In this document: piece after piece, positions 26,215-43,932 of the stretch
How the letters are laid out: each line of letters begins with the position of its first letter
Numbering within the stretch: the stretch's first letter is position 1
Source of the DNA: Roseiconus lacunae
GTDB lineage: Bacteria > Planctomycetota > Planctomycetia > Pirellulales > Pirellulaceae
Direction: 5' to 3'
Assembly: GCF_008312935.1 (NCBI RefSeq)
Contig: NZ_VSZO01000053.1
Coordinates: 248,001-312,000 of the forward strand
Length of the DNA: 64,000 nucleotides
The notes under the pieces: model-generated
Told to the model about the DNA's origin: nothing
Databases searched by the model: none
What the model saw: only the letters and a program-made list of their open reading frames with translations
Made by a program: the position numbers and the translations under genes

Positions 26215-27351
26215 AGACTGTGACAGCACGGTTTGGAACCGCTCAAAAAGATAGTGGCTATCGTGAGGTCCCGACGATGCTTCGGGGTGATGCTGGACTC
26301 CGAAGGCGACGGCATCTTTGTGTCGGACACCGGCAACGGTGTCGTCGTTCAAGTTGCGATGGGTGACTTCCAAGCAATCGGGCAGTGAGTCTTCTTCGAC
26401 GGCGAAGCCATGGTTTTGCGTCGTGATCTCAACTTTACCGGTTTCAAGGTCGAGTACCGGTTGATTGGCTCCCCGGTGGCCAAACTTCAGTTTGAACGTT
26501 TTCGCACCCAAGGCGAGCGACAGAAGCTGGTGTCCCAGGCAGATTCCGAACACAGGTTTCTGACCGACAAGCTTCTTGATCGTCTCGTGGGCGTACGTAA
26601 GTGGCTCGGGATCGCCAGGGCCGTTGGAAAGGAACACGCCGTCGGGTTGCAACTCTAAGATTTCTTCGGCGCTGGTGTCGCCGGGAACGACGGTGACCTG
26701 ATTGCCTCGGGAGGCGAAGTGCCTTGGGATATTCCATTTCATCCCGAAGTCCATGCAGACGATATGGGCTCCTTTGGCATCTTGAGCCGAGTCACCGCGC
26801 AGGCGACTGACTTCGGTTGCGGTCCATTCGTCAAGTTCGGTGTCCCATTTGATCACCGACTTGGGCATCACCTCGCGAACCAAATCGCGGCCGACGAGAC
26901 CTTCCGACTGGCGGGCTTTTTCGATCAGTGAGTCGTCGTTCAAGTCCGTCGTCGAAAGAATGCCTCGCATTGCCCCGTGGACTCGAATGCGGCGCACGAG
27001 TGCTCGCGTATCGATACCAGCCAAAGCGACGATGTTGTTGCTCTTGAGGTAACCCGCGAGGTCGCCTTCGGCTCGGTAATTGCTGAAAACTCGGCTCTCT
27101 TCTCGGACGATGAAGCCAGCGAGGGAGGGCTTTTCGTGTTCGACGTCAATTGAGTTGACGCCGTAGTTGCCGATTTCAGGGTAGGTCATTGTGACGATCT
27201 GCCCACGGTAACTGGGGTCCGTCAGAATTTCCTGGTAACCGGTCATTGAGGTGTTGAAAACCACCTCGCCGCTAATTTCGCCTTCCGCACCGAAGCCTTG
27301 ACCGGTGAAAATCGTTCCGTCTTCAAGTGCAAGTTTTGCTGTGACGCTCAT
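26209..27351 (-). CDS. carA: Carbamoyl-phosphate synthase small (glutaminase) subunit
   Basis: ATG 27351 gives a 380-residue protein, the usual CarA length; an in-frame TTG four codons earlier is ignored. The N-terminal domain (LALEDGTIFTGQGFGAEG, SMTGYQEILTDPSY) is followed by a class I glutamine amidotransferase with the nucleophile in FGICLGHQ and the His-Glu pair in VQHHPEASSGPHD. It hydrolyses glutamine and passes ammonia to CarB for carbamoyl phosphate, the precursor of arginine and pyrimidines. The last codons overlap a truncated copy of the dispersed palindrome. It lies downstream of carB and a response regulator, the reverse of the common carAB order. Confidence 0.96.
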   Translation of the reverse strand: MSVTAKLALEDGTIFTGQGFGAEGEISGEVVFNTSMTGYQEILTDPSYRGQIVTMTYPEIGNYGVNSIDVEHEKPSLAGFIVREESRVFSNYRAEGDLAGYLKSNNIVALAGIDTRALVRRIRVHGAMRGILSTTDLNDDSLIEKARQSEGLVGRDLVREVMPKSVIKWDTELDEWTATEVSRLRGDSAQDAKGAHIVCMDFGMKWNIPRHFASRGNQVTVVPGDTSAEEILELQPDGVFLSNGPGDPEPLTYAHETIKKLVGQKPVFGICLGHQLLSLALGAKTFKLKFGHRGANQPVLDLETGKVEITTQNHGFAVEEDSLPDCLEVTHRNLNDDTVAGVRHKDAVAFGVQHHPEASSGPHDSHYLFERFQTVLSQSS

Positions 27352-27554
27352 ATTGTCTATCAAGCCAGCTTGAGTGAATTGTCACCGGAGAAGGATACCG
27401 CGATCATGAAGTTTCGGCGAGGGCCTGACCGCAAGCAATTCGTTCAAATGCCCAAAACATTCCCAGTCTAGCCGCTGTCGTGACTTGATCTTCCCGCAGC
27501 GAGTGCGGCGATTGCGTGGGAATCGAAAACGTGATCGAGCGCGCGGCAATCGAT

Positions 27555-29018
27555 CTATTCCTCGTCCGGTGAATCGCCTTCCTTCTTGTATTGATCTAAT
27601 CGCCGATAAAGTGTTCGCGCGCCAATTTTCAAGATCTTGGCCGCCTCCTCACGATTGTCGTTGGTCAACTGCAGCGTCTTTTCGATCGCCCATTTTTCGA
27701 TCACGCTCAGTGGCTGACCGATCAGATCGGAGTCCCCCCCACCGGTGATCGCTGGGATGTCAGCGACTTCCTCGGGGATCGTCAACTCAGACTCGTCCAT
27801 CAATTCTGGTGGTAGATCATCGAGGTCAAGTTTCTCGTCGGTGTCTAGCACCACCATCGTTTCGACAAAGTTGCGTAACTGGCGAACATTGCCGGGCCAG
27901 TCATAAGCAAAAAAGCGCTTGGTGACCGCAGGTGTAAAGTGTGCGGCCGCCTTGTTGTGCCGGCGAAGGAACATTTTGCGGAAGTGATCCATCAACGGAA
28001 TCACGTCCTCACGCCGCTCGCGAAGTGGAGGCAACGTTACGGTGACGACCTTTAAACGAAAGTACAGGTCGCTGCGAAACGTCCCGGCATCGATCATGTC
28101 TTCGAGCGGTCGGTTTGTAGCGGACACCAATCGTACGTTGACGTTGATCGTTTTGTTGTCGCCGACACGTGTGATCTTGCTTTCTTCGAGGACACGCAAC
28201 AGTTTGATTTGAGTGCCCATCGGCATGTCGCCGACTTCGTCCAAAAACAGCGTTCCGCCGTTGGCATATTCGAACGCGCCGACTCGATCCGCGTCGGCTC
28301 CGGTGAAGGAACCTTTGACGTGACCGAACAGTTCGCTCTCGACCAAATTTTCGGCGATCGCGCCGGTGTTAATCGCGACGATAGGTTTGTTCCGTCGTGG
28401 GCTGTTCTGGTGAATCGCTTGTGCGACGACTTCTTTTCCCGTCCCGTTCTCGCCGGTGATCAAGACCGTCGCATCGGTCGCCGCGATCCGCCGCAACCGG
28501 TCGATGACCTCTTGCATCTTCTTGCTGGCGTAGATGATGCCTTCGAAACCGAAGCGTTCATCCAGTCGCGACATCAGTTCATTGTTCTGACGTCGCAGGG
28601 CGACCGCGCCGACCGCTTTTTCGACGATCGCGCGCAATCGATTGGGTGTGATCGGTTTCTCTAGAAAGTTGAACGCACCTTGTTGCATCGCTTCGACGGC
28701 AATCGGAACCGTCGCGTGACCGGTTACCATCACAACTTCGGCGTCGGGTAACCGTTCGCCGGCTAGCTTGAGGAGCTTCATTCCGTCGACGTCATTCATC
28801 ACCATGTCGGTGATGATGACATCGAAGGTGTCGCGCTCGATCAGCGTCGCGGCCTCGGGGCCGCTGGTGGCGACGGTGCACTTGTAGCCCACCTTTTCCA
28901 AGCTTTCCGTCATCGCACGCGCGTGCGCCGCCTCGTTGTCAACGACGAGCAGCCGAAACGTAGACGGATCGTATTCCTGGCCGGACGCCGTCCGGGGTTT
29001 TGGTGGGGTCTCTGGCAT
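27555..29018 (-). CDS. NtrC-type sigma-54-dependent response regulator
   Basis: The 487-residue protein has three domains. A receiver domain (residues ~18-135) has the phospho-acceptor Asp in IITDMVM and Lys in FLEKPI. An AAA+ domain has Walker A ITGENGTGKEV, a GSFTGA loop for sigma-54 contact (a common GAFTGA variant) and Walker B GGTLFLDEVGDM. A C-terminal Fis-type helix-turn-helix follows (EEAAKILKIGARTLYRRLDQ). It activates RNA polymerase carrying sigma-54 after phosphorylation by a histidine kinase, which is absent from the window. The ATG is only 9 bases after the carB stop, so it is probably cotranscribed with carB; a role in nitrogen control is inferred from that. Confidence 0.93.
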   Translation of the reverse strand: MPETPPKPRTASGQEYDPSTFRLLVVDNEAAHARAMTESLEKVGYKCTVATSGPEAATLIERDTFDVIITDMVMNDVDGMKLLKLAGERLPDAEVVMVTGHATVPIAVEAMQQGAFNFLEKPITPNRLRAIVEKAVGAVALRRQNNELMSRLDERFGFEGIIYASKKMQEVIDRLRRIAATDATVLITGENGTGKEVVAQAIHQNSPRRNKPIVAINTGAIAENLVESELFGHVKGSFTGADADRVGAFEYANGGTLFLDEVGDMPMGTQIKLLRVLEESKITRVGDNKTINVNVRLVSATNRPLEDMIDAGTFRSDLYFRLKVVTVTLPPLRERREDVIPLMDHFRKMFLRRHNKAAAHFTPAVTKRFFAYDWPGNVRQLRNFVETMVVLDTDEKLDLDDLPPELMDESELTIPEEVADIPAITGGGDSDLIGQPLSVIEKWAIEKTLQLTNDNREEAAKILKIGARTLYRRLDQYKKEGDSPDEE

Positions 29019-29027
29019 GCCGCTGGG

Positions 29028-32273
<3,246 letters not shown>

Positions 32274-32486
32274 GTCGATTTTCCGGTGTTCAGTACGATC
32301 GAATCCAAATTTCGGGAAGGATATCAGATGAACCACCGCTTTGCGTAGGACACCAAGCCTCAGTTTTTCAGGTTCGTGCCCCAGTTTTCCCTCAGTCCAC
32401 TCCCAAGGGGGTTGGTCTCGAGCGGTGCGCCGGCCATCCGCCGGCGGTCCTTCCGCCACCGGCGATTCGAGTCAGGATTGCGATCG

Positions 32487-32520
32487 CGATCGTCACGCAG
32501 GGGCGATCGTCACGCAGGGT
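32487..32520. repeat. Short direct repeat in the MFS/carB spacer
   Basis: CGATCGTCACGCAGGG occurs twice in direct orientation, the second copy starting 17 bases after the first, close to the end of the MFS gene. The upstream copy is preceded by the palindrome GCGATCGC. The pair probably arose by slippage. Confidence 0.6.
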
Positions 32521-33835
32521 CGGGAACCGCGTTGATGTCTTCGTCCGCCGGTGGCAGTTCTTCCGAGTCAGCCACAGCGGCGGTCGCCGCGTTCGATTTG
32601 TCCCAAAACGATACGAAGAACAGGATCGCGACGGCTGCGGCAAGCCCTGCCGGCAGCAACCAAAATTCCTTCGCCCCGGCGAGCCAACCTTCTTGCGACG
32701 TCGGGTCCAGTTCGATGTGATCGCCCCAACGACCCAGAACGAGGTTGCCGACCAGCATGCCCGCACCGTAAGTGAGCAGCCCGATCAGCGCTTGGGCGCT
32801 CGTCCGCATATCACGCGGGGCAAGACGGTCGGTGTAGAGTTGACCGGTGACAAAGAAAAAGTCGTAGCAGATGCCGTGCAACGCAATTCCTAACACCAGC
32901 ATCGCTCCGCTAGACGGCATCAAGCCAAACAACGCATAACGAAGCGCCCAGGCCAACATCCCAACGAGCAGCATCATCTTGACGCCCAGTCGCTTTAGGA
33001 AGAATGGCACGAGTGCCATAAAGAAAATCTCGCTCAGTTGGCCGAGAGCCATGATCGCCGTCGTCTTATCGCCGAACGCCATGTATGTGACGAACTCGTT
33101 TGTTCGGGCGTAATAAAACGCCAAAGGGATGCAAATCAGAAACGAGCAAATCGCGAACACCAGGTAGCTGGGGTTGGCGAACAACTGGACGGCATCGAGC
33201 CCCAGCACCTTTTGGATATTTACGGGTTGCTCGCGGCCTTGTGGCGGCGATTTGGGAAGCGAAAAGCTGTAGAAGCCGTAGATCACGCTGACGACCGCGC
33301 CGATTTGAAGTGGCACCGCCGTCTTCGCAGCGTCTTCAACACCAGGAAGGACGGGCAACGGAAAGATCCCAAAGAATGATTCTGAAACCACGAGGCCGGC
33401 GACGATCCAGCCGATCGTCCCCCAGAGCCTGATTTTGGGAAAGTCAGACTCGACCGATTCCACGTTTTGAAACGTGATCGCGTTGACCAGTGCCAGTGTC
33501 GGCATGTAACAGATAAAGAAGGCCAGCATGACCCAGTAAAATTGGTCGGGCGCCGAATCGATCGTGCTGCAATACCACAGTAAAACGCCCCCGATCAAAT
33601 GCAGCACCGCATTGACGATCTCTTTGTTGAATAGCCGGTCTGCGACGTAGCCGACGATCAGCGGTGCAGCGAGCGCCGCCCAAGGTTGGGTCGAGTAAAT
33701 GTCACCGATGATGGAGTTCAAACTCTCCTCGGCGGCGAAAACGACTCCTAGGTATGTGCCTAGCGAAACAAAAAAGATGCCCCAGACAAAAAACTGGAGG
33801 AACATCATCAATTTCAAGCGAACGGTGGTAGGCAT
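32510..33835 (-). CDS. MFS transporter, nucleoside:H+ symporter-like
   Basis: The 441-residue protein has about 12 hydrophobic helices in two halves. The N-terminus (TVRLKLMMFLQFFVWGIFFV) and the SLGTYL segment resemble the NupG/XapB nucleoside symporter group of the major facilitator superfamily. The extension after the last helix is acidic and disordered (ELPPADEDINAVPDP). It probably imports nucleosides or a related solute across the inner membrane. It is co-oriented with carB but separated by 236 bp, so it is likely a separate transcription unit; placement beside carbamoyl phosphate synthase may be only suggestive of a pyrimidine link. Confidence 0.85.
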   Translation of the reverse strand: MPTTVRLKLMMFLQFFVWGIFFVSLGTYLGVVFAAEESLNSIIGDIYSTQPWAALAAPLIVGYVADRLFNKEIVNAVLHLIGGVLLWYCSTIDSAPDQFYWVMLAFFICYMPTLALVNAITFQNVESVESDFPKIRLWGTIGWIVAGLVVSESFFGIFPLPVLPGVEDAAKTAVPLQIGAVVSVIYGFYSFSLPKSPPQGREQPVNIQKVLGLDAVQLFANPSYLVFAICSFLICIPLAFYYARTNEFVTYMAFGDKTTAIMALGQLSEIFFMALVPFFLKRLGVKMMLLVGMLAWALRYALFGLMPSSGAMLVLGIALHGICYDFFFVTGQLYTDRLAPRDMRTSAQALIGLLTYGAGMLVGNLVLGRWGDHIELDPTSQEGWLAGAKEFWLLPAGLAAAVAILFFVSFWDKSNAATAAVADSEELPPADEDINAVPDPA

Positions 33836-34129
33836 CGTGTGCGTCTAACTCGTGGGCGGCAATGTCTGGCGTGATGGAAACGTGGCAAGACCCAATCGGA
33901 GTTCTGCCGTGCTACTGCGCCGACGACAGGGCTTCACGGGTAGTTCGGATCCATCCGGCCGAGGTCGGCGGAACAAGACTCGAAATTGGGCAGGTTCCTA
34001 TAATAACGCTGTGATCGCCTCGCCGTGTACCACCAGAACGAACTTGTCACTCGCACTGCCGTGGCATGTCGTTTCTCGCCCGCAAAGGTTTCCGAGTCTT
34101 CGCGACCGCCCCATGCTGCAGACTGAACG

Positions 34130-34441
34130 ATGTTGCACACCGAACCCGAACCGTCAGCAAGCCGCCAAGGACGATGCGAGCTTTGCGGACGCCTCACCAA
34201 GCGAGGCACAACTGAGCATCACCTGATCCCTCGGACATGCCACCGCAACAAGTGGTTTAAAAAACGCTACACTCGCCAGCAGATGCAAAAAACGATCTCC
34301 GTCTGTCATGACTGCCATCGCTGCATCCATCGGTTCGTCCCGCGGGAAAAAGAGCTGGGGCGTTCGTACAACACCATCGAAGACCTGCTCGCCCACGAGC
34401 AAATCGGCAGATTCGTCGAATGGGTCAGTCAACGAAAATAA
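34130..34441 (+). CDS. Small HNH-type zinc-binding protein
   Basis: This 103-residue protein has an HNH/His-Me-finger-like pattern: a Cys pair in CELCGRLTKRGTTEHHLIPR, a Cys in RTCHRNKW, and CHDCHRCIHRF near residue 63. The doublet HHLIPR and the two CxxC pairs resemble HNH endonucleases or their zinc-ribbon relatives. It has no extra DNA-binding domain. It lies 95 bases upstream of scpB on the same strand and may share a promoter. Nuclease activity is a family inference and has not been shown for such short stand-alone forms. Confidence 0.75.
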   Translation: MLHTEPEPSASRQGRCELCGRLTKRGTTEHHLIPRTCHRNKWFKKRYTRQQMQKTISVCHDCHRCIHRFVPREKELGRSYNTIEDLLAHEQIGRFVEWVSQRK

Positions 34442-34536
34442 CCCCGCGCATCGCGTCGCAAAACACTCGCTTTGCGGTTAACTTGCCCGCGGTTAACACT
34501 CGGTTTTACGGCACCACCACGCGGCAGCACGAACAC

Positions 34537-35277
34537 ATGGATGATTCCGGTTGGGACGAAGACGATCATGACTTCGATGCTTCGGGCGAAGGGTTTTCGC
34601 TCGACGATCTCGGTGCCGCCTACGCCAGGGCTGCCGCGAAGCACGACCCCGAAGCCTTCGCCGAACCTCCCCAGCCCGAGCCGGTTGACGAGGGTAGTGG
34701 AGACGATTCGGTCGTCGATCAAGACGTCCCAGAAGACGACGCCGTCCATCCCGAAGGCATCATCGAAGCGGCGTTGTTTGTCGGGCATCCGGAAAACAAT
34801 GCCTTCACCGCTCAGCGGTTGGCGTCCCTGATGCGCGACGTCACCGAAGACGAAGTGATCGAGATGATCGATTCGCTCAACGCGTCCTACAAAGAATACC
34901 GGCAGGCATTTCGAATCATCGAAAGCGAAGGCGCCTACCGCATGTCAATCGCCCCGGCTGTCGAGTCGGTTCGGCAATCGTTCTTGGGAAAAGTCCGCGA
35001 AACCCGTTTAAGCCAAGCGGCCATCGAAGTCCTCGCGCTCGTGGCCTATCAGCCCGGCATTACCAGTCAAAAGGTCCAGGACCAGCGTGGCAAGGAAAGC
35101 GGTTCGTTGCTCAACCAACTGGTCCGCCGACGATTGTTGGAAATGAAACGGCTGACTCCCGAAGACGGCGGCAAGAAGGTCCCGCACTACTATCCGACCG
35201 AACGATTCTTGACCCTGTTCGGGTTGCAGGCCCTCGACGACCTGCCGATGGTTGATGAGGGGCCCGCGGGGTTGTAG
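34537..35277 (+). CDS. scpB: SMC-ScpAB condensin subunit ScpB
   Basis: I choose ATG 34537 (MDDSGWDEDD); the frame is open upstream to 34420 but that part overlaps the HNH gene and looks unlike protein. The 246-residue product starts with an acidic disordered tail of about 70 residues. The winged-helix core follows: EGIIEAALFVGHPENNAFTA, RLSQAAIEVLALVAYQPGIT and SLLNQLVRRRLLEMKR, the ScpB signature. ScpB joins ScpA and SMC to condense and segregate chromosomes. ScpA and SMC are not in the window. The acidic extension is longer than in most ScpB proteins. Confidence 0.92.
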   Translation: MDDSGWDEDDHDFDASGEGFSLDDLGAAYARAAAKHDPEAFAEPPQPEPVDEGSGDDSVVDQDVPEDDAVHPEGIIEAALFVGHPENNAFTAQRLASLMRDVTEDEVIEMIDSLNASYKEYRQAFRIIESEGAYRMSIAPAVESVRQSFLGKVRETRLSQAAIEVLALVAYQPGITSQKVQDQRGKESGSLLNQLVRRRLLEMKRLTPEDGGKKVPHYYPTERFLTLFGLQALDDLPMVDEGPAGL

Positions 35278-35366
35278 CCGGCGATGGATGGCTAGCTTTG
35301 TGATGAACCCTATTTTCTGCGGGCTATGATAGAGACAAAACAGCCTTTCTATCGTCAACAACTTCG

Positions 35367-35777
35367 ATGAAACCAACGATGAATCAACGTGCGTTTCGAT
35401 CTCCCGTTCTGATCTTGGTGATCCTGGTCTTGTGCGTTAGCCCTGTCGGCGCGGTCGCCGCAGAGCCCGCAGGGCGGTGGGTCGGCAGTTGGAATAGTCA
35501 GAGCACCGGACATCGAGGAGCGCTTCGGGCACGCATTCGTCAAGTTGATGAAGACACCTACCGCGCGTGGTTCGCCGGAAGGTTCGCGGTGGTGGTTCCC
35601 TTTGTTTATCCAGCTAAACTGGAACGCGTGCCCGGCACCTCGACCCGCTATCGATCCGATACCCGACTTCCATTGATGGGCAACTATCGAATGACTGCCG
35701 ATATTGGTGGCGGTCAGTTTCGTGCCGTTTATCACAGCCGAAGTGACCGGGGCATGTTCATCATGAACCGACGCTAA
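35367..35777 (+). CDS. Small secreted protein, unknown function
   Basis: ATG 35367 opens a 136-residue protein with a signal peptide (hydrophobic LILVILVLCVSPVGAVAA then EPAGRW). The mature part is beta-rich, with GSWNSQSTGHRGALRARIRQ, YRAWFAGRFAVVVPFVYPAK and YRMTADIGGGQF. A second in-frame ATG four codons later is an equally possible start. No family was recognised. A palindromic repeat follows within 30 bases of the stop. Confidence 0.7.
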   Translation: MKPTMNQRAFRSPVLILVILVLCVSPVGAVAAEPAGRWVGSWNSQSTGHRGALRARIRQVDEDTYRAWFAGRFAVVVPFVYPAKLERVPGTSTRYRSDTRLPLMGNYRMTADIGGGQFRAVYHSRSDRGMFIMNRR

Positions 35778-35802
35778 CGCGGTGTTCGTTTTTCTTTTCA
35801 CA

Positions 35803-35827
35803 GTCGCCGCATGACGTTTGACACGGT
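35803..35827 (+). repeat. Dispersed palindrome, half copy 5a
   Basis: GTCGCCGCATGACGTTTGAC followed by ACGGT resembles the left arm of the palindromic element, just upstream of a full copy at 35852. Confidence 0.6.
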
Positions 35828-35851
35828 CGTGCGGCTGCAGTTCGATTCTCC

Positions 35852-35916
35852 CATCAGCCGATTGGCGTTAGCCACGGTCTGCATGCAGTGAACCTCGGTT
35901 AACGCCCGTCGACTGA
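35852..35916 (+). repeat. Dispersed palindrome, full copy 5b
   Basis: The left arm CATCAGCCGATTGGCGTTAG continues CCACGGT. The right arm reads GGTTAACGCCCGTCGACTGA. It ends in GTCGACTGA like the copy at 50795-50858. Confidence 0.8.
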
Positions 35917-35952
35917 AAAGCAGAACCCTAACTTCCGGGCTAGGCGAAACGA

Positions 35953-36210
35953 CTAGCCCGCTGTTTGGAACCGCTTCGGCAAGGTGAACGAGTAAATCAC
36001 GATCAGCGAGCCGACGCTGAGGACCAACCACGGGAACCACTCTTTAGGTTTCCACGTTGTCGTTGTCTGGCCGGGGATCGATGACGGATCCAGCAGGCCC
36101 TTTGGGCTCGACCCTCGATTGGAATAGAAGTCGGCGCTCTCGATGATCAGCGACTCGAATCCAATAATGATGGCCATGATGCCCAAGGCAATAAAGAACG
36201 CGCGCCACAT
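35953..36210 (-). CDS. Small two-helix membrane protein
   Basis: The 85-residue protein has two hydrophobic helices, FFIALGIMAIIIGFESLII (near residues 4-24) and WLVLSVGSLIVIYSFTLP (near 60-78), separated by a polar, Pro/Thr-rich loop. The ATG at 36210 is followed by WRAFF. Such short proteins are frequent in planctomycetes; no role is known. Its 3' end is about 35 bases from a full copy of the dispersed palindrome. Confidence 0.65.
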   Translation of the reverse strand: MWRAFFIALGIMAIIIGFESLIIESADFYSNRGSSPKGLLDPSSIPGQTTTTWKPKEWFPWLVLSVGSLIVIYSFTLPKRFQTAG

Positions 36211-36716
36211 GGCTCAGGCTCCTGGTTTTCTTGGGGGAGGGGATTTCTTCGTGGGGAGGGAAAAGGCATCGCCAGGGCATCCCAGCCCTGTCGACGCACC
36301 AGGAATTTGTTTCGGCAAACCGGCCCCGGGGCGTTGATCGACAGTTCCAGATGCGGCGTAGCCCCTACCGCTGATCCAACCCGCACCAAAAGCAATCCTC
36401 AGGGCCGACGTAAGCGGTGCGACCGTCAAACGGATCGGCAATGCGATCGGCGTTGACGGGTTTTTGGTGCGACCGAACCGGCGTGTGGCCCGATCCCGCA
36501 GATCACCCCGGAAACGGCGCGGGCTAAGATCGACGTCTTGAAATCCCGGGCCGGCTCATTAAGGGATCGCTAGTGGGGAGATTGGCTCCGTTGAACGAAG
36601 CGAGAGCTCACCGAGACCCCGAAGACTTGACGAAGCCGTCAGTTGTACTACATTCCCGATTCGCCGGGCTTAATATCCGGCAAATTGAGTATAAGTTTTT
36701 CTAATGGTGGTTCATT
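36211..36716. other. 506-bp spacer before the LysR gene
   Basis: No gene is convincing on either strand. Near the 3' end, GCCGG...CCGGC (36663-36681) forms a short inverted repeat 35-55 bases before the LysR start, a plausible autoregulatory site for a LysR protein but unproven. The rest appears unique. Confidence 0.4.
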
Positions 36717-37688
36717 TTGCAGCTTCGCACGCTCGAAATTTTTTGCGAGATCGCTCGTCGTCGCAGCTTTTCCAAAGCTGCCCAGACCCACGGCATCAGC
36801 CAAAGCGCTGTGAGCCAAGCAGTGCATCAATTGGAGCAGCAGTTGGGGGTGCAATTAATCGACCGGTCGACCCGTCCACTGACGTTGACGAAGGCCGGGG
36901 ACCGTTTTCAATCGGGCTTGGTTGACATCCTCGGCCGTTACCAACGCCTCGCCGAAGAGGTGGGGTCGATCGGCCGAAATTTGACCGGTCAATTACAGAT
37001 CGCGGCGATCTATTCGATCGGTTTGAGCTACATGCCGGATGCGAAGGAAGAATTCGCACGGTTATATCCGGACGTTGAAGTCCGCACCCACTTCGGCAGC
37101 AACGAAGGGGTCATCAAGGAAGTGATGACCGGTCAAGCAGAGCTTGGTCTGGTCAGTTTTCCGCGAACGAGCAAAGAGATTGTTTCGGTCGCGTGGCAAA
37201 AGGAACCTATTCGATTGGTTTGTGCCCCCGGGCATCCGCTGGCCAGTCGGACCGAAGTCGAACCGAAGGACCTCGTCGGCTTGGAAATGGTCGGTTTTGA
37301 GTCCTCGTTGGAGCTTCGTCAGATGATCGACTTGGTGTTGCGTCGTGCAGGCGTGCGGGTTGATTTTCAGGACGAATTTGACAACGCCGATTCGATCGTT
37401 CGGGCAATACAAGTCAACGAAAGCGCTGGCTTTTTACCGGAAGCCGTTGTGAGGCGTGAGACGGCCAACGGCGCGTTACGCGTCGTCGCTTGCCGCGCAC
37501 TCAGTATGACGCGTCCGCTGGGGATCATTTTTCGCAGGTCTGATCGCCCCAGCCGCGCGGGTTATGAATTTGGTTCGATGTTGCTGGGGCGTCCTCTTGA
37601 ACCTGATCGAGAGAAACGCAGCAGCGGCTCCCACCGCAAACCATCCTCCGGGCCTTCGATCGACGGTCAAACGTCGATCGTGGCTTAA
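36717..37688 (+). CDS. LysR-family regulator upstream of gltBD
   Basis: A TTG start at 36717 opens the conserved LysR N-terminus, LRTLEIFCEIARRRSFSKAA, with the winged helix-turn-helix AAQTHGISQSAVSQAVHQLE. An ATG at 36704 is out of frame. The effector domain follows (residues ~95-300, ending near RRSDRPSRAGYEF), then a disordered tail rich in Ser/Arg. The gene ends 47 bases before gltB on the same strand. In Bacillus the LysR protein GltC activates the glutamate synthase operon, so control of gltBD is a fair inference. The co-directional rather than divergent arrangement suggests cotranscription and autoregulation. Confidence 0.88.
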   Translation: MQLRTLEIFCEIARRRSFSKAAQTHGISQSAVSQAVHQLEQQLGVQLIDRSTRPLTLTKAGDRFQSGLVDILGRYQRLAEEVGSIGRNLTGQLQIAAIYSIGLSYMPDAKEEFARLYPDVEVRTHFGSNEGVIKEVMTGQAELGLVSFPRTSKEIVSVAWQKEPIRLVCAPGHPLASRTEVEPKDLVGLEMVGFESSLELRQMIDLVLRRAGVRVDFQDEFDNADSIVRAIQVNESAGFLPEAVVRRETANGALRVVACRALSMTRPLGIIFRRSDRPSRAGYEFGSMLLGRPLEPDREKRSSGSHRKPSSGPSIDGQTSIVA

Positions 37689-37735
37689 GCAGAAATAAGC
37701 TTCTCCCCATTCCTCCGTCCCCGAAGTTCTTCTTT

Positions 37736-42313
<4,578 letters not shown>

Positions 42314-42379
42314 TCCCCAACGCTTGTCCAACTCGCCAGCTTCACAAACCAACGACCACCGGAATAGAAAGAGAAAGAA

Positions 42380-43879
42380 ATGGGAAAGCCAACTGGATTC
42401 AAAGAGTTCGATCGGAAGAAAGTACCATGGCGTCTGCCAGTTGTTCGATTAAACGACTACGACGAAATCTACACCGAGCACAAAGTTGATCATTTGCGTG
42501 AGCAAGGCGCACGGTGCATGGATTGCGGAGTGCCGTTTTGCCAGTCGGCGACCGGTTGCCCAATCGACAACTTGATTCCCGAGTGGAATGATTTGGTCTA
42601 CAACAATCGCTGGAAAGAGGCGATCGAGCGTTTGCACAAGACCAATAACTTTCCCGAGTTCACCGGGCGAACCTGCCCCGCACCTTGCGAAGGTTCGTGT
42701 GTTTTGGGCATTACCAATCCGCCGGTCACGATCAAAAACATCGAAAATGCGATCGTCGACCGAGCATGGGAAGAAGGCTGGATCGTCCCCGAACCACCGA
42801 AGTCCCGGACCGATAAAAAGGTTGTCATCGTCGGTAGCGGACCGTCCGGCATGGCCGCAGCGGATCAGCTGAACAAGGCCGGTCATACCGTGACCGTTCT
42901 CGAACGAGCTGATCGCGTTGGCGGATTGTTACAGTACGGCATTCCGAACATGAAGCTTTCTAAGGAAGCCGTTCAGCGACGCGTCGATAAGATGACGGCC
43001 GAAGGCGTGACCTTCAAAACCGGCGTGAACGTCGGAAAAGACGTCGATCCGAAAGAGTTGGTCAACGAGTACGACGCGGTCCTGCTCGCCTGCGGTGCCA
43101 CCAAGGCTCGCGATTTGCCGATCGGAAATCGTGACGCCAAGGGAATCCATTTGGCGATGGAGTTTCTCACCGCGAACACCAAACAATCCGTTCACGGTGA
43201 CGACGTCGGTGAAGGCTTCATTAGCGCCGAAGGCAAGGACGTGATCGTCATCGGCGGTGGCGACACCGGGACTGACTGTATCGCGACCAGTTTGCGACAT
43301 GGCTGTCGTAGCGTTGTGAATTTCGAATTGTTGCCGAAGCCACCCGCCGAACGAGCTTCCGATAACCCCTGGCCGGAATGGCCACGGATTTTCCGTGTTG
43401 ACTACGGACACGAAGAGGCCGAGGCAAAGTTCGGTCGTGATCCGCGGGAATATCAGATCCTGAGTAAAGAATTCGTGAAAGACGCCGAAGGCAACCTTGC
43501 GGCGATCAAGACCGTTGAAGTTCAGTGGACGAAGGACGATGCGGGACAGTGGAAAATGAACGAGGTCGCCGGCAGCGAAAAAGAATGGCCCGCCCAATTG
43601 ATTCTGTTGTCGATGGGTTTCTTGGGACCGGAACAATACGTTGCCGAATCACTCGGACTGGACACCGATCCCAGAAGTAACTTCAAAGCCGAGCATGGTA
43701 AATTCGCAACGAACATCGACAAAGTCTTTGCGGCCGGTGACTGTCGCCGCGGACAAAGCTTGGTCGTTTGGGCGATCAACGAAGGTCGTGGTGCGGCACG
43801 TGCGATTGATCAGTACCTGCAAGGTGAAAGTCAATTGCCCGCCCCCGGCATCACGATGGGGACTACGATGCAGGTGTAA
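42380..43879 (+). CDS. gltD: Glutamate synthase small subunit
   Basis: The 499-residue protein has an N-terminal domain with the 4Fe-4S cysteine cluster in [20 protein letters not shown] and [11 protein letters not shown], a FAD-binding Rossmann motif [17 protein letters not shown], and a second dinucleotide motif [17 protein letters not shown] for NADPH. It passes electrons from NADPH to GltB. A clean GAAAGAGAAAG purine stretch precedes ATG 42380. The operon ends here with a strong terminator at 43933. Confidence 0.96.
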   Translation: MGKPTGFKEFDRKKVPWRLPVVRLNDYDEIYTEHKVDHLREQGARCMDCGVPFCQSATGCPIDNLIPEWNDLVYNNRWKEAIERLHKTNNFPEFTGRTCPAPCEGSCVLGITNPPVTIKNIENAIVDRAWEEGWIVPEPPKSRTDKKVVIVGSGPSGMAAADQLNKAGHTVTVLERADRVGGLLQYGIPNMKLSKEAVQRRVDKMTAEGVTFKTGVNVGKDVDPKELVNEYDAVLLACGATKARDLPIGNRDAKGIHLAMEFLTANTKQSVHGDDVGEGFISAEGKDVIVIGGGDTGTDCIATSLRHGCRSVVNFELLPKPPAERASDNPWPEWPRIFRVDYGHEEAEAKFGRDPREYQILSKEFVKDAEGNLAAIKTVEVQWTKDDAGQWKMNEVAGSEKEWPAQLILLSMGFLGPEQYVAESLGLDTDPRSNFKAEHGKFATNIDKVFAAGDCRRGQSLVVWAINEGRGAARAIDQYLQGESQLPAPGITMGTTMQV

Positions 43880-43932
43880 CGTTCATATCGCACGTCTGCA
43901 TTGAAATGCGGCCGGTGCCGTGAAAGTACAAC

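Noticed and set aside
35831-35845. GTTCGATTC-like tRNA T-arm motif
   Set aside because: The flanking bases do not pair as a T stem and there is no acceptor stem or anticodon arm around it.
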